Below, in pieces: positions 38,346 to 50,261 of a stretch of DNA of 64,000 bases. Below the pieces are notes generated by a model. The model made no database searches, was not told the DNA's origin, and saw only the letters and a program-made list of their open reading frames with translations. A program made the translations under genes and the position numbers. Source of the DNA: Piliocolobus tephrosceles. Lineage: Eukaryota; Chordata; Mammalia; Primates; Cercopithecidae. The stretch lies in NCBI RefSeq assembly GCF_002776525.5, contig NC_045441.1:114571831-114635830 (forward strand), written 5' to 3'. Within the stretch, counting starts at the first letter, position 1. Each line of letters opens with the position of its first letter.

Positions 38346-38363
38346 AATAACAGTGGAGAAGAA
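38346..38363 (+). repeat. Target-site duplication, right copy
   Basis: AATAACAGTGGAGAAGAA, identical to 31821-31838. It directly follows the A-rich tail. Confidence 0.85.
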
Positions 38364-38500
38364 CACAATTTAAAGATTTGATATGCATTTTGCCGGATCT
38401 ATGAGACTTGAAAATGAGTTGGATATATGAGTTAAAGAAGGAGAAGACTGAAGAATGACTCTTTAGTTCTTTGGTTGGCCTTTTAACTAAAAACACTCAA
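38364..38500 (+). mobile_element. LINE2-like old repeat, right part
   Basis: The continuation of 31615-31838: '...atttgatatgcattttgccgg ... gaaggagaagactgaagaatgactctttagttctttggttgg' lines up with the 'agtcaaggatgactccaaggtttttgg' part of the same old repeat. Confidence 0.45.
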
Positions 38501-39550
38501 GTGTTTAGATAGAAGAAGAGTATATAAATATTATATAAAATATATGCATCTAGTATGAAATAAATGAAATCTCTGCTTATGGAATTCAAACTTTTTGATC
38601 ATACAAAAAAGTTGTTACTAAACACCTATTGTAAGTTTGATTTTGTGTCACTGATTAGGAATTAAAGGCATAGATGAGATATAGCTCCTACCTATCAAGG
38701 ACTCATAAACCTAACAGATAGTTATGTAAAGAGTTCTCTTAACTGTATTAGATATTCTTAAAAAAGCATATATAAGGACTTATGAATACCTAACATAGTA
38801 ACTGCATAATCGTTAAGTGTCTTTTGTTCGAGATTTAAATTGGAAACTGCTTTAGAGAAGGTCATTTTTTTTTTTTTTTTTTTTTTACTTCCTTGTTGCC
38901 CTCACAGTACCAAGAAAAAACTGCAAGGCATATAATGATAGTCCAAAAGTTTGGAAGTCTAGAGCTGTATATTTATTTAATAAGCAATATATGCTTTCCA
39001 ATAGAGATGTAAAAAGCAAATTCTGAGTATAAACTTCTTTGTAAGTGCTTCCTTGTTCTTTTGCAAAGTCCAAAATAATCATCTGGAGAAGAATGGCCTC
39101 TTCTTCAAGAAAAACACCACAAAACAGTTGGTACCATTAAACACAATTCCTCCATCTAGAAAACAAGGTAAATGACTAACGATAAAAGGCTAAGTAAAAA
39201 AGAATGTGTTTTATGTATTAATATTTTGGTAAAATGAAATATATTTAAGTTTTCATACTGATTTATAACATCTTTGCTCGAAAAAGTTCTAAATTCCAGT
39301 TTAACTCTTTGTTTAAATGGGTTAAAATAAAGCTGTTCAAGACAGTGCCTCTGTATCCCACTAAGACCAGAACCAGCAGTGCAGGTGTCCTTCAAAACTA
39401 GAATGCAGCCAAGTATGCATATATTCTCTCATGCTGAGAGAGGACATGCAAGTGACTTGATCCTCTGGCCAACTGGCAATGGCAATGTTGACAGATTCAC
39501 TGTTTTTTTTTTTTTCCTTTTGCTAGAAGGGAAGATAAGAATATTCTTAG
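38501..39550. other. Mostly unassigned DNA, MIR/L2 remnant
   Basis: Around 38625-38730 'aacacctattgtaag ... gcatagatgagatatagctcctacctatcaaggactcataaac' resembles a MIR/L2 segment. A T22 run at 38865-38886 is not attached to any Alu or L1 that I can see. No exon is recognised. Confidence 0.4.
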
Positions 39551-39669
39551 ACACACAAACACACAGACACACACACACATATACATACTATATATAGCGA
39601 TATATATGTGATATGTTATATATATAATGTGTGTGTGTGTGTGTGTGTGTGTGTATAGAGAGAGAGAGT
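39551..39669. repeat. Compound (CA)n-(TA)n-(TG)n-(AG)n microsatellite
   Basis: CA units on the left, TA in the centre, a TG15-like run on the right and then AG. The CA and TG arms are mutually complementary, so the block can fold into a long hairpin. Confidence 0.9.
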
Positions 39670-41440
39670 TACATTTATTGTAGTATAGCTTGCTTGTTAA
39701 TTTTAGTAGAAGAAAGGCCTAAAGTTAATCAGCTTTGGCCTCATTATCACAGTTAGTGGAAATCATTCAAGTTGGCTGCAGGGAAAACAAGGATAATTTG
39801 TCCATCCAAGAAAAGGAATTAAACATTGCAAAATAAAAACCCTAACACTGCAGTGTAATGGTATGAAAAGATTAAATTGTACAGAAATGTTTTAGTTCTA
39901 AACAAGAAATGCACAAAGTAACATATTCCCAAATTGAATTATAAGTTTTCTTGATCCTTCAAAATTCAAGTTAGTTATTTTGTTAAGAACCATGACATCT
40001 GTCATGACCTTAAATTTATGGTTTTACTATTCTCCATACGCCTTTCTTTCTTTTTTCTTAACGTTTAAACTGACTCCTTCATACTTTACTATAAAAGACA
40101 TTTACAAAACAGATACTCTTTGCAAGAGTTTTAGACAAGTTCACAGCCTGAAGCACTGAACTCTATTTGGTAGATATATAATGGAATGTTTTAATTTCTA
40201 ACCTGCAGCAGCTTACCCAAAGATTTAAAATGCTTTGGGGATTAATCTATTGTTGAAAAGCACTTTTCAGACAGAACCATTTAAGAATAACCCTAATGAA
40301 TAAATGCAAGGGCTTTTATTAGGTCAATCATATTAAGGTAAAAGGCTATTTTTGCATTTGACCCAACTCTGACAGATAATGAGTCTTAACTAAACCCCAG
40401 TCTTCTTTAAGAAATAATCTTCCTCTACTTAAATACAGTAACTAAGTGTTCTCAGTTAATATACATACCTCAAATTTGCAGTTACTCCATAGAATAACAT
40501 GAAGGCAAACAAATAAATATGTTCGGAGATGAGTTATGATAAGGCAATTAGGCAAAAATCTATAAACATGTATCAAAATAGTATAAATGCTTCTGTATGA
40601 ATCTTGGATTAGTCATATTTATCTGGATTTGGGACGGGTCTGGAAGAATGTCTGAATCTTGAATTTCACCTACTTGGTGTGATAACTTCAGAAAGCCTAG
40701 TTATCTCTAAGATTTGTTTTCTCATTTTTATTGTCTTCCTCTGCTTTTCTCTTCTCCACCTTCTTTCCTCTCTCTCTCCTTCCCGGCATATTTTATTGTA
40801 GAGTTGCACAGTGAAATCGATAGAATATCTGATAATGATAAGTGCTATGGGGAAAAATACAGCAAGGAAAGGGATTGAAAGTGCTGAGAAGAAATGTTTG
40901 CTATTTTACACTAGGAAATTTCTGCTTATGAAGGAAGTTTCTGCTTATTAAGAAAATGACAAGTGAGCAGACTCAAAGCAGTTAAAGCATAAGGTTTATC
41001 AGGCTATCTGGCAGAAGATCATACTAGAAAGAGGGAACAATAAAGACAATCTTTGAGTTAGAGAATGGCTGATGTGTTCAAGAAAGAGTCAGAACTAGTC
41101 AATGAAGCTAGAGTGAAGTGAGCTGGGCAGATGATGCCAAAAAGTTAGTTAAAGTATATTGAATTATGCGGTACAAAATTAGGTAGTCATATAGGTGGCT
41201 GTGATGACTTTAAACTATCTGATTCTAATTTAAAATCCAAAGCTGGATTTTGCAAAGAACAGTGAAATGTTTTAAATGACTCTGTCTTGCCTCTACACTT
41301 AGAACACCCTCTACAGGAGCAGGGCAAAAAATACGAAAAATGATGATGGTCTAAAATTAAGGTGAAGGCGGTAGAGTTGGTGAGAATTGATTTGATTATG
41401 TTTGCATTTTCAATGTATTTCTTTTTAATAGTTAGATTTT
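39670..41440. other. Mostly unassigned DNA
   Basis: No gene is recognised. A pyrimidine-rich patch lies at 40731-40787. Bases 40990-41200 ('gctatctggcagaagatcat ... gctgatgtgttcaagaaagagtcag ... agctagagtgaagtgagc') resemble the same LINE2-like repeat as 31615. Confidence 0.4.
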
Positions 41441-42190
41441 TATGGAGTATTTTTATACTAAAAGATTGAGCAGAAAATATAAACATTATCAATATATTCT
41501 CTGTCCACATCCTTGCAGATTCCCCCATATTGACATCTTGCATTAGTATGCTACATTTGTTAAAAATGATAAGTTATTATGAAATACAATCCATAATTTA
41601 GATTTGTGTTCTAAAGTCCTATGGGTTTTAAAAAGTGTCAACTATGACAATATCATACCTAATCTGACTGCCCTAAAAATCCCCTGTAATCCACATATTC
41701 TTCCCTTTCTTCTTCTCCCTGAACCCCTGTGAATCACTGATCTTTTAACTGTCCCTATAGTTTTGCCTTTTCCAAAATGTCCTATAGTTGCAAGTATACA
41801 ATATGTAACCATTTCGGATAGGCTTCTTTGATTTAGCAATATATTTAAGGTTCTCCCATATCTTTAAAAAACAAACAAACAAAAAAAAGCAGTGTCATTG
41901 AGGTAGAATTGGTGTACTATAAACCAAACATATGTCAAATATACATGTTGGTAAGTTTCTGTTTATCATATTAACAATTTTTTAGTGTACAGTTTAGTAG
42001 TATTAAGCACATTCATGTTGCTGTGCAATGGGTCTCAAGAACTTTTTCATCTTGTAAAACTGATACCCTGTACCCGTTAAACAAACTTCTGATTCCCTCC
42101 TCTACCCAGCCCCTGGCAACCACCGTTACACTTTCTATTTCTATGAAGGTGACTACTTCAGATACCTCATAAAAGTGTAATCATATACGA
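41441..42190 (-). mobile_element. L1ME-like 3' end fragments
   Basis: Two neighbouring minus-strand pieces: 41640-41855 ('ccctatagttttgccttttccaaaatgtc ... ttcttTgatttagcaat') and 41885-42190 ('attgaggtagaattggtgtactat ... cccctggcaaccaccgttacac'). Both match old L1M/L1ME 3' regions. An AAAC-rich joint lies between them. Confidence 0.6.
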
Positions 42191-42221
42191 CTGAAGTTGT
42201 CTTTCCTGAATATAGAAAATG

Positions 42222-42265
42222 TCTGGTGTATAATGGGTTCTCAATAAATAAATATTAAGTAGATG
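42222..42265 (-). mobile_element. MIR/L2 end fragment
   Basis: 'gtctggtgtataatgggttctcaataaataaatatt' matches the 'gcctggcacatagtaggtgctcaataaat' end of MIR/L2 on the minus strand. Confidence 0.45.
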
Positions 42266-42427
42266 GCAATGGCTAATCATGAGGCAATAATATTAGTAAA
42301 TATGGATCAAAAGACTTCACATATCATATACTAACAATTTTCAGACTATTGATACTTAAAAACATCCTTTAAAATTGGAATAAAACTTAATCTTTCAAAA
42401 ATTATAGCAACAGAAAACAAAATAATA

Positions 42428-42691
42428 AACTAACTTTGGGAGGCCGAGGCGGGAATATCATGAGGTCAGGAGATCGAGACCATCCTGGCTAACACGGTGA
42501 AACCCCGTTTCTACTAAAAATACAAAGTGGGGGGTGCCTGTAGTCCCACCTACTCTACAGTCTGAGACAGGAGAATGGTGTGAACCCAGGAGGCGGAGCT
42601 TGCAGTGAGCCGAGATCACACCACTGCACTCCAGCCTGGGTGACAGAGCTAGACTCCAACACACACACAAAAATAAAAATAAAAAATATGA
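42428..42691 (+). mobile_element. AluY, 5' truncated
   Basis: Begins at 'aactttgggaggccgaggcggg' and ends with a CA/AAAAT tail. Part of the middle region is shortened ('aaatacaaagtggggggtgcctg'). Confidence 0.9.
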
Positions 42692-43028
<337 letters not shown>

Positions 43029-44398
43029 ACCAACAACAAAAGAGCAAAATAGGTCAACCCAGTAGCATATTTGTTAATCAAAAAAGCATAAATACTATTA
43101 CATATCATGAACCTAATCATTTTACTTCTTTTCTTCACTTATAAATACTGATCTCTATAATGTCAATTTCAAAGTTCCTTTCAATAATTTTCCTATTATA
43201 TGAATGACTTTTCCAGCCTCTCTTCAATTTTCAGCTAAGGTTTGTTGCTAGTGTGAATGACAGAAATTTTTAAAAGAATGTTACAATACAATAGCATTTA
43301 GCAAATCAAGTACATATCCAGGGATCAACATGGAAATGGCATGAGGTTCTGTAGCAATTTCTTTGTGCTATGTGCTCTACCTTTTATAATTTAATTAGTT
43401 GCTGCTATCAGATGATACATGCATATGGATTTGCTGTCAAGTGCTTAATTTTTTTTATTGAAATTCTGATAGAAAAGTTACAAGTGTTTTTTCTCACTAA
43501 ATGTTTGCTGTAAGTTTATGTGCATATTTCCCATAATTACTTCATACATAATGTCATAGCATGTTGACATTCCAACATGTTTCCAAAGGCTAGCTACAAA
43601 GTCATTGTTTATGTATACAGTATTTATACATTCCCACACATTATTTAGCTTGTATTAAAGAAAATGACAAAACTTAAACATGTGTATTAAAAATTATCTC
43701 TGACATTTAAGGCAGATTCAATAGCTGCAGTGCAGCAATTATTGCAGCCGTATGGAGCCACGACGTGACGTGTAGATTTTATTTTCAAGTCGGTTGATAC
43801 ACATACCCGGTGAGCAGTCATACCACCCTTCCTGTAGTCAGAAAATGAAGATTTGTTACAATTAGACTTCCAGAAATCTTTTCTTTCTTTTAGGCCATTA
43901 TTTAATAAGGTTTATGAAATAGGGTTTCATCAGGCTGCTCTTCTGTACCTCAACAAAAATAAACTAAATAACAACACAAAACAAAAGATATAGCAGCATT
44001 GCTCTTATGCAAATTTGGCTTGAATGTTACTTTGTAGTAATAAATGGCAAGGAATGAAAGAAGATTCTTTCTCATTAAAAATGCAAGTGACGCATGGTAG
44101 AAAATAATGAAAGGAAGAAAAAATAAAATATTTACTTAATAAAGACAAAAATAGTAAACTATTATTAAAAATTGTGAATTTTTTAAATTAAAAAAAGCAA
44201 ATAAATGAAATACTATAGCATAAAGGTTAATAATCAAAGTTGAAATGATCACCTCCTATTTAATGTGACTTAAGACATGAGGAATCTGTCCAACAGTTAT
44301 ATTAATAATCCTGTCTCATACATATTTTGAATATTTACTTTATAATTACACGTGAAATGCTTAAAACAGATTGGGCATGTGGTACATGCTTATTAAAA
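43029..44398. other. Unassigned DNA
   Basis: No gene is recognised. A small cluster of CpGs and palindromes at 43724-43810 stands out and is discussed as a finding. Confidence 0.4.
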
Positions 44399-44417
44399 GT
44401 TAACTATTAGTATTCTT

Positions 44418-44747
44418 GGGCCAGGCATGATGTCTCACGCCTGTAATCCCAGTATTTTGGGAGGCCGAGGCGGGCAGATCACGAGGTCAGGAGATCGAGA
44501 TCATCCCGGCTAACATGGTGAAATCCCGTCTCTACTAAAAGGCACAGTGGCAGAAGCCTGCAGTCCCAGCTACTCAGGAGGCTGAGGCAGGAGAATGGCG
44601 TGAACCCGGCAGGCGGAGCTTGCAGTGAGCTGAGATGCTCCACTGCACTCAAGCCTGGGCGACAGACTGAGATTCTGTCTCAAAAAAAGAAAAAAAAAAA
44701 AAAGAAAAAAAAAAAAATATATATATAAAATAATAAAATAAACAAAG
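44418..44747 (+). mobile_element. AluY with 19-bp target duplication
   Basis: A plus-strand AluY flanked by GTTAACTATTAGTATTCTT at 44399-44417 and 44748-44766. The middle linker lost about 25 bp ('ctactaaaaggcacagtggc'). The tail is A-rich with G interruptions and a short (TA)n. Confidence 0.93.
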
Positions 44748-44766
44748 GTTAACTATTAGTATTCTT

Positions 44767-45394
44767 AAGATGCTTTGGATGCTTAATTTTGGAGGTGTAG
44801 AAGAATACTGACCCTGGGTTAAGTGTTTTTTTTTTGAGAATATAAACCATCTTCATGTAAGTGAGTGCACAGGAAATTGTGTTCTCATGAAACTCGAGGT
44901 TTCAGGAATACTGAGAAATCATGCTGAAGATATGAAGATATGTGGGAAAGGATGGGCGAATTCTTTTATAATGATGTGGGTATTATGGAGGCCACAGTGT
45001 ATAGATTTTTGTAGGCAATAGAAGTGCTGATCGCTGAATTAACAACAAGAAAGCCCATAGCTCTGTGATAATGGCAGCATATTGTAGGGACTTGTTCTTC
45101 AGGCATTGATCAAGAGAAACAGGCATATTGACCAATGCGGTCGATTTTCTCCCCAACATTCTTTGGGATAATAGTGGCCATGTGAACTTTCCAGGATATG
45201 TTTGAAGCCTTGAAAAAAATGTGCTTTAGTCAGAAATGGAGCCACACACTGTCCCTGATCCACAGGCGTTTGTCACAGGTGGTTCTGTGGCAGCTGGGGG
45301 TGTACTAAAAGATCCCACAGGAGTGAGGTCTCAGTTGAAGACTAGTGGTTTCAACCAAGTTAAGACTCTGGAAAGTCTCCATTTGGGTTCTCTT
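44767..45394. other. Unassigned DNA
   Basis: Slightly less AT-rich than the surroundings. No exon, RNA gene or repeat is recognised. Confidence 0.4.
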
Positions 45395-45470
45395 TATAGC
45401 ATTTTGGGATGATTAAATGAGTTAATATATATAAAGCACTTAAAACCGTGCTGGAATATTGTAAGCAGTC
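45395..45470 (-). mobile_element. MIR fragment
   Basis: 'gattaaatgagttaatatatataaagcacttaaaaccgtgctgg' is the reverse complement of the MIR 3' half. Confidence 0.6.
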
Positions 45471-45714
45471 AAAAAAAGAGCTTGTTTCCATTTTCTGTTC
45501 CTTGTTTTTCTTTTTCTTTTTTCTTTTTTAAAATAAGAACAATGTAAACTATATCAAATGACCCTATCATATACCACCAGGAAACCACAAACCAATGAAA
45601 TATAAACTTTTCAGAAGAATCAGAGAAATTTTGTACCAAAAAGAGCACCACACTTACTGTAAAAATCTTCCATTTTAATCTTGCATCCACTTCCAAATTT
45701 CAGCATGATCTTGA

Positions 45715-45830
45715 GCTGGTAAGCTGAATTCTTCTGGCTTAAGCATCCTCATCTATGAGGTGGCAATTGTCACATACTTCTATACTTCCTAAAGGACCCT
45801 TAGAGCACATGAGCCTTGTAAATTGTAAAG
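45715..45830 (-). mobile_element. Possible MIR fragment
   Basis: 'cttctggcttaagcatcctcatctatgaggtggcaattgtcacatac' resembles MIR reversed ('cctcatctgtaaaatgggg'). Confidence 0.4.
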
Positions 45831-47250
45831 ATGTATTTATTAAATATGCTTATACATAAGTAAATGTAACAGCATTATTATCAATTATTAATAAATTGAA
45901 AACTGTATATTTTTCTTATTATTTCCCCTGAGTAGTGGGGATGACATGTGAATTGCTAGATTAATAAAGATTAAGTGCTTAAAATGTTAAATTGAATAAA
46001 GATTACTGAAGAATTCTACAAGAAAATATCCTTTTTCTTATATATGTATATGTTATATATTTATAGATTTCATTTGCATAGTGCTTTGTAATTTTATTTC
46101 TTTGGAAATTTATTGATTTTCTGATTATCCCTTCAAATATTTAGGGTTTCTATTATTGTCAATAGAAGATGCTCAAATTAAATGCACCGAAGCGAAAAAG
46201 GCTAATAATTCTGTCATTAGTGACACACAACAAAGTGTTGATCCTCCAGAAAATCCAAAAGCACCCCAGTTGAGCAAAGCTGGAACTATTTAAAAGGAAA
46301 ATATCTGGGACAAATAACCCTCTTCTTAGGTATTTTTAGTTCTGTTTGTAGCTTCTTGAAAAGGTTTATAGATAATGTCATACACTATCTGTAAAATGTT
46401 AGTGGCAGTGCTTAGAATAATATAATTTTACTTAATTTAGATTTACCTAATTCTCCCTTCTGACTTCTATGGAAGATTAAATTAGAAAAAGGGGAAAATA
46501 TTCAAGTAATTCTAAGATGAAAACTTTCTAAGCAGATCCTCTACCTTTTTCATAGGAAATGCCAGGAATCTTAGCCAAAAAAGAATGTTATTTATCCATT
46601 TGAAAGAAATTATTTGAAAAATGTCAAGCTGACCTCAATGTAGGTTTTAATATTAGATATTCATTATGATAAAAAGAAAAAGAATATAAAAAGAGTATAC
46701 TCATTTAATTACACAAATTATTTAGGTACAACCATGATATTTCACAAATCAGCTCACAGATCAGCTTCCTACCATTCTGAAAATGTAGATGAAACAACAA
46801 AACAAATGTCTTCGCAGAGGTAAATCACAAAAAGAGAGAAAAAGTTGTGAGAAATCAGGGTATAATTAGCCATAAATTTTCAAAAAATGCAGCTTGGAGA
46901 CAAAATTACCTCTATGGTTCATCTGCTCTTTCTCACTATTTCCCACCCTGCTGAGGAGTAGAGAAATTTCCGTTTGTTCAAATCTCTTCTTCAGTTTTAA
47001 ATCGTTTCATTTCACTTTCTTTATTCAATCTATTTTAAAACTGAAGGAGCTGTCATTGAGCTGTTCATAGGCATTGGCAATGATGTCTGTCTAATCATTG
47101 CTTGTTCTTCTGGCAACTGCAGCTAAAACCTGTAGCTGGTGACCTTGTGAAGTCCTTTCTTTCTTCTTTGTCTTTTAACTTCTAGAACATTGTTAGTGTA
47201 GTTATTTTAAAATCTGGTTCCAGGAAGTCTCATATTTGGGTCCCTCACAG
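45831..47250. other. Unassigned AT-rich DNA
   Basis: No recognised gene or repeat. Confidence 0.4.
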
Positions 47251-47261
47251 GTCGTGTTTCC

Positions 47262-47446
47262 AGATAAAATATAGAATGTCCAGTTGAATTTGAATGTCAG
47301 ATAAGGGCTGAATAAAATTCTAGATTAACAATGAATAATTTTTTAGTATAAATATGTTCCATATATTGCTTGGGATATTCAATGTTTTTCTGAAATTCAA
47401 ATTTAACAGGGTGTCTTCTGTCTCCTATGTTATTTGGCATATATGA
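47262..47446. mobile_element. Palindromic MITE-like element
   Basis: The left arm 'gtccagttgaatttgaatgtcagata' and the right arm 'ttctgaaattcaaatttaacagggtg' are inverted complements. In between, 'aataattttttagtataaatatgttcc' is followed by a shortened complement. It matches from memory a common palindromic nonautonomous DNA element in primates, but I cannot name it. Confidence 0.5.
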
Positions 47447-49479
47447 AAAACTGATCCTTAAATTTATATTTATATCTATAGATTACATTGATTCTTTTGG
47501 TTTGTATAATTGTCTTCCTCTTTAAGTGTATTTATTTGTTTATTTATTTTACATTGTATGTTATACATATTAGCAAAATTACAGAAATAGTAAGGTCTCA
47601 TATGAAATTATCCTCTCTTAAAAAAGTACGCTTGCTTCTGGCAGGTACTTTGAGAGACTAGCAATTCAGTAGCAACTTAATCAAATTTCAGGGATTGCAT
47701 AGATTTAAAGCTGAGCCTCAGCTCTTTTGAGTTTCAACTACTCATTGATCATACTTATCTTAAATCGCCAAGGGTCTCACCAGATTACCATCTCTGAACT
47801 CTGATTTCTGCTTCCTAACTGGACAGGGCTGTTAAAAAAGTGTTCATTGTTGTTGTTGTTGAAAATACTTAGAAGCCCTGAACTTGCCTCTCTGGCCCTT
47901 CATCTTCCCATGGATCCTGGCCTAAGTCTTCTTCACAATCTTACAGGTTTTATGCTTCCAAGATGGTGTTTTTGTCTAGATTTTCTAAATATTTTCAGCA
48001 AGAGGTTTAGTTTAAACCATAGCCTGCCTTTACTGAAACAAAGTCTGATATTATTTAATAAATTCTTCTTAAGGATGAGAGGTAAATTCATAGAAAATAT
48101 AAAGGGGAATATAAACGAGAGTGGTATTCCTTTCTTGACTATCCTAGAGCATATCATATAAGAAAGTGTCTGATTCAATGCCTGGTGCTCTCCCTTTATC
48201 CAGTCATGAAGGGCAATGGAGAATATTGAATCCTGGTCAAATACAAGTTTCAGTCTTTAGAGGCACACTTTATGGAAGTTTTCAATATATTTTGTTTTTA
48301 AAAATCCTCTCATAATTCCTGAACCATCACATTGGAAGAGTTTAAATATCTCCAGACAGGCAGCAAATTTGTTAATCTTTCAGCTGGTTTGTTAATGAAG
48401 AGGCAGTGTTTGTAAGGATTTTATTTAATTCTCTTACACCTGGTTGAGTGAATGTTCTTGTCTATAATAATAATTGATTGCAGCTGCTCTACAAAAGTCA
48501 CTTTACATCTTCTTAAGAATTGATGATTTACTTTTATAAATACACAGGGAACATAGGATTTTATTTTATATATGATATTTTTAACTTTTTGTGAAGGCAT
48601 TCTGTATAATACTCACATTCTGTGAAATTTTAGGAGGAATAGAGAAACTTATAGCTAATTTTAACTTAAAGATATTGAATGTATTGGAACAATCTAAGCA
48701 TGTTTATATTAATCTTAAATATAAATCCAAAATTTGAAAATGCTTCTATTCTTAAACACAATTATCAATGAATTGAACCAAAGGTATGAGTCCATGTAAC
48801 AAAATAAAATTAAAAAAAAAGCTAAGCTTCATTAATCTGACAAAAGCATTGTCAAGTATGTTACATCCAAACTTAAAATAGTACCTTGTGAACCAATAAT
48901 TTAATTGAAAGGTTTACAATATAAAACTTAGGTCATCATCTTCAAAGAGAACGAAGTGTTAATATTTTAGTTCTTCCAATAAAAGTGTGAACTGATTATA
49001 TTATCATTTGAAAGCAGTATAATATTTGCATGCAAAGGAAAAAGCACAGAGACTTGAATGCAAAATTTATATTGTAGCTTCTAGCTAATGACAAGGATGG
49101 TAACTTCAAAGTAGAAAATTCCAGAAATAAACACAATAAAAAATAATAGCAATCAAAATGCCTATCATACCTTTAGGCATTTGGATAAGAAATAATGCCA
49201 TTCGTCTGGCAGAAGGTATGTTTCTGGTAATAAGTTTTAGATGCTGAAAGCAAGATGATTATTTATCAAAAAAAGATTTGTTTTTCAAGCTCCATTGGTA
49301 AAAATGACTACATTTTTACTTGGGAAGATACAAAAAAAATCATGTCTTGTAAGTTAAATAATCTTCCACCAAGCTCAAGTAAATAAGTTCGGTTGAAATT
49401 CAAATATATCAAATATGTTAGCCTTATTTCCACAGTAAATTTCCATTTCCCCAAGTTTTAGTGACTATTCTTTTGTTAC
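47447..49479. other. Unassigned DNA
   Basis: Two overlapping open frames on opposite strands (47847-48178) have no recognised domain. No exon or RNA gene is seen. Confidence 0.4.
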
Positions 49480-50165
49480 TAGTTGTGTCTTCAGTGGTTG
49501 GATGAACCTAAATCGGGGAGATCACTTATGCTAGGTATGGATCACCTTACCCTTCGCCTCTTCATCATATTTTGGCCTATCAGAAACAGTGAAAAGTCAA
49601 ATGTAAGATGAAAGCCATCAGATGGGGTAAGAAAACTCTGGAGCAGGTCTTAGAAGATATAGACCAGTGCTATCAAGCTCTCTCTCAAAGTCTGGCAACA
49701 CAACCATATTTTTAAATAAGCAGCTTCATGAATTTGATACATTGGTATTTGGCCATTTGTACACCATTCTTATCACACAATTGATGAATGATAAACTTTC
49801 TGAAGTGAAAACCTACAGCAACCTTCTTGCTCTCTGCAAGAGCATTGAAAGGCACTATTTTGACTATTGTGAAAACGGCAGAATGTCTTAGAATTATGTG
49901 TTAATTTGTTATTATTTTCAAAAGTTCAACTTTTGAAATATGTTTTAGTTGAATGTTATATTAGACATTGGTATCAGAATTTTAAAACCAAATTACTGCT
50001 TTTTGAAACCTCAAAACAAATTATACAATGTATCCTATATATGTACTTATTATTGTTATTTGTGTACACATTAAGATAATTCTGAATTATTTTATATGTT
50101 GTATTCTGTATCTTGAAAGTTTTGTTTCCTTGAAACATGCATGCATATAAAAATAAAGTTTAAAC
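49480..50165 (+). pseudogene. MTX2P: Processed pseudogene of metaxin-2
   Basis: Metaxin-2 is a subunit of the mitochondrial outer-membrane complex that aids import and assembly of outer-membrane proteins. Here only the C-terminal half is readable, without introns. 'CLQWLDE' is near 49489. A shifted frame gives 'GEITYARYGSPYP' and 'HHILAYQKQ'. A Trp codon has become TGA at 49590-49592. Then come '[21 protein letters not shown]', a 1-nt frameshift near 49707 and the best segment, '[16 protein letters not shown] ... IERHYF', ending at TAG 49889-49891. The text to about 50165, with AATAAA near 50152, looks like the parent 3'UTR. No clear poly(A) or 5' half survives. Identity with MTX2 rather than MTX1/3 is from memory of 'FGHLYTIL'. 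Confidence 0.85.
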
Positions 50166-50261
50166 AACAGCATGAATGTTACATTTACTTTCTTTTGATC
50201 TTTCTGAAAGTCACTCACTGAATTTTACACATGTGGAATAAACAGTGTTTCTTCTAAGACA

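Noticed and set aside
38865..39082. T22 run plus a 65-codon minus-strand frame as a processed retrocopy
   Set aside because: No polyadenylation signal at the expected distance, no convincing target duplication and no recognisable parent gene.
47847..48178. Overlapping frames of 104 and 81 codons on opposite strands as an exon
   Set aside because: No domain, splice context or codon bias; probably unrecognised repeat or chance.
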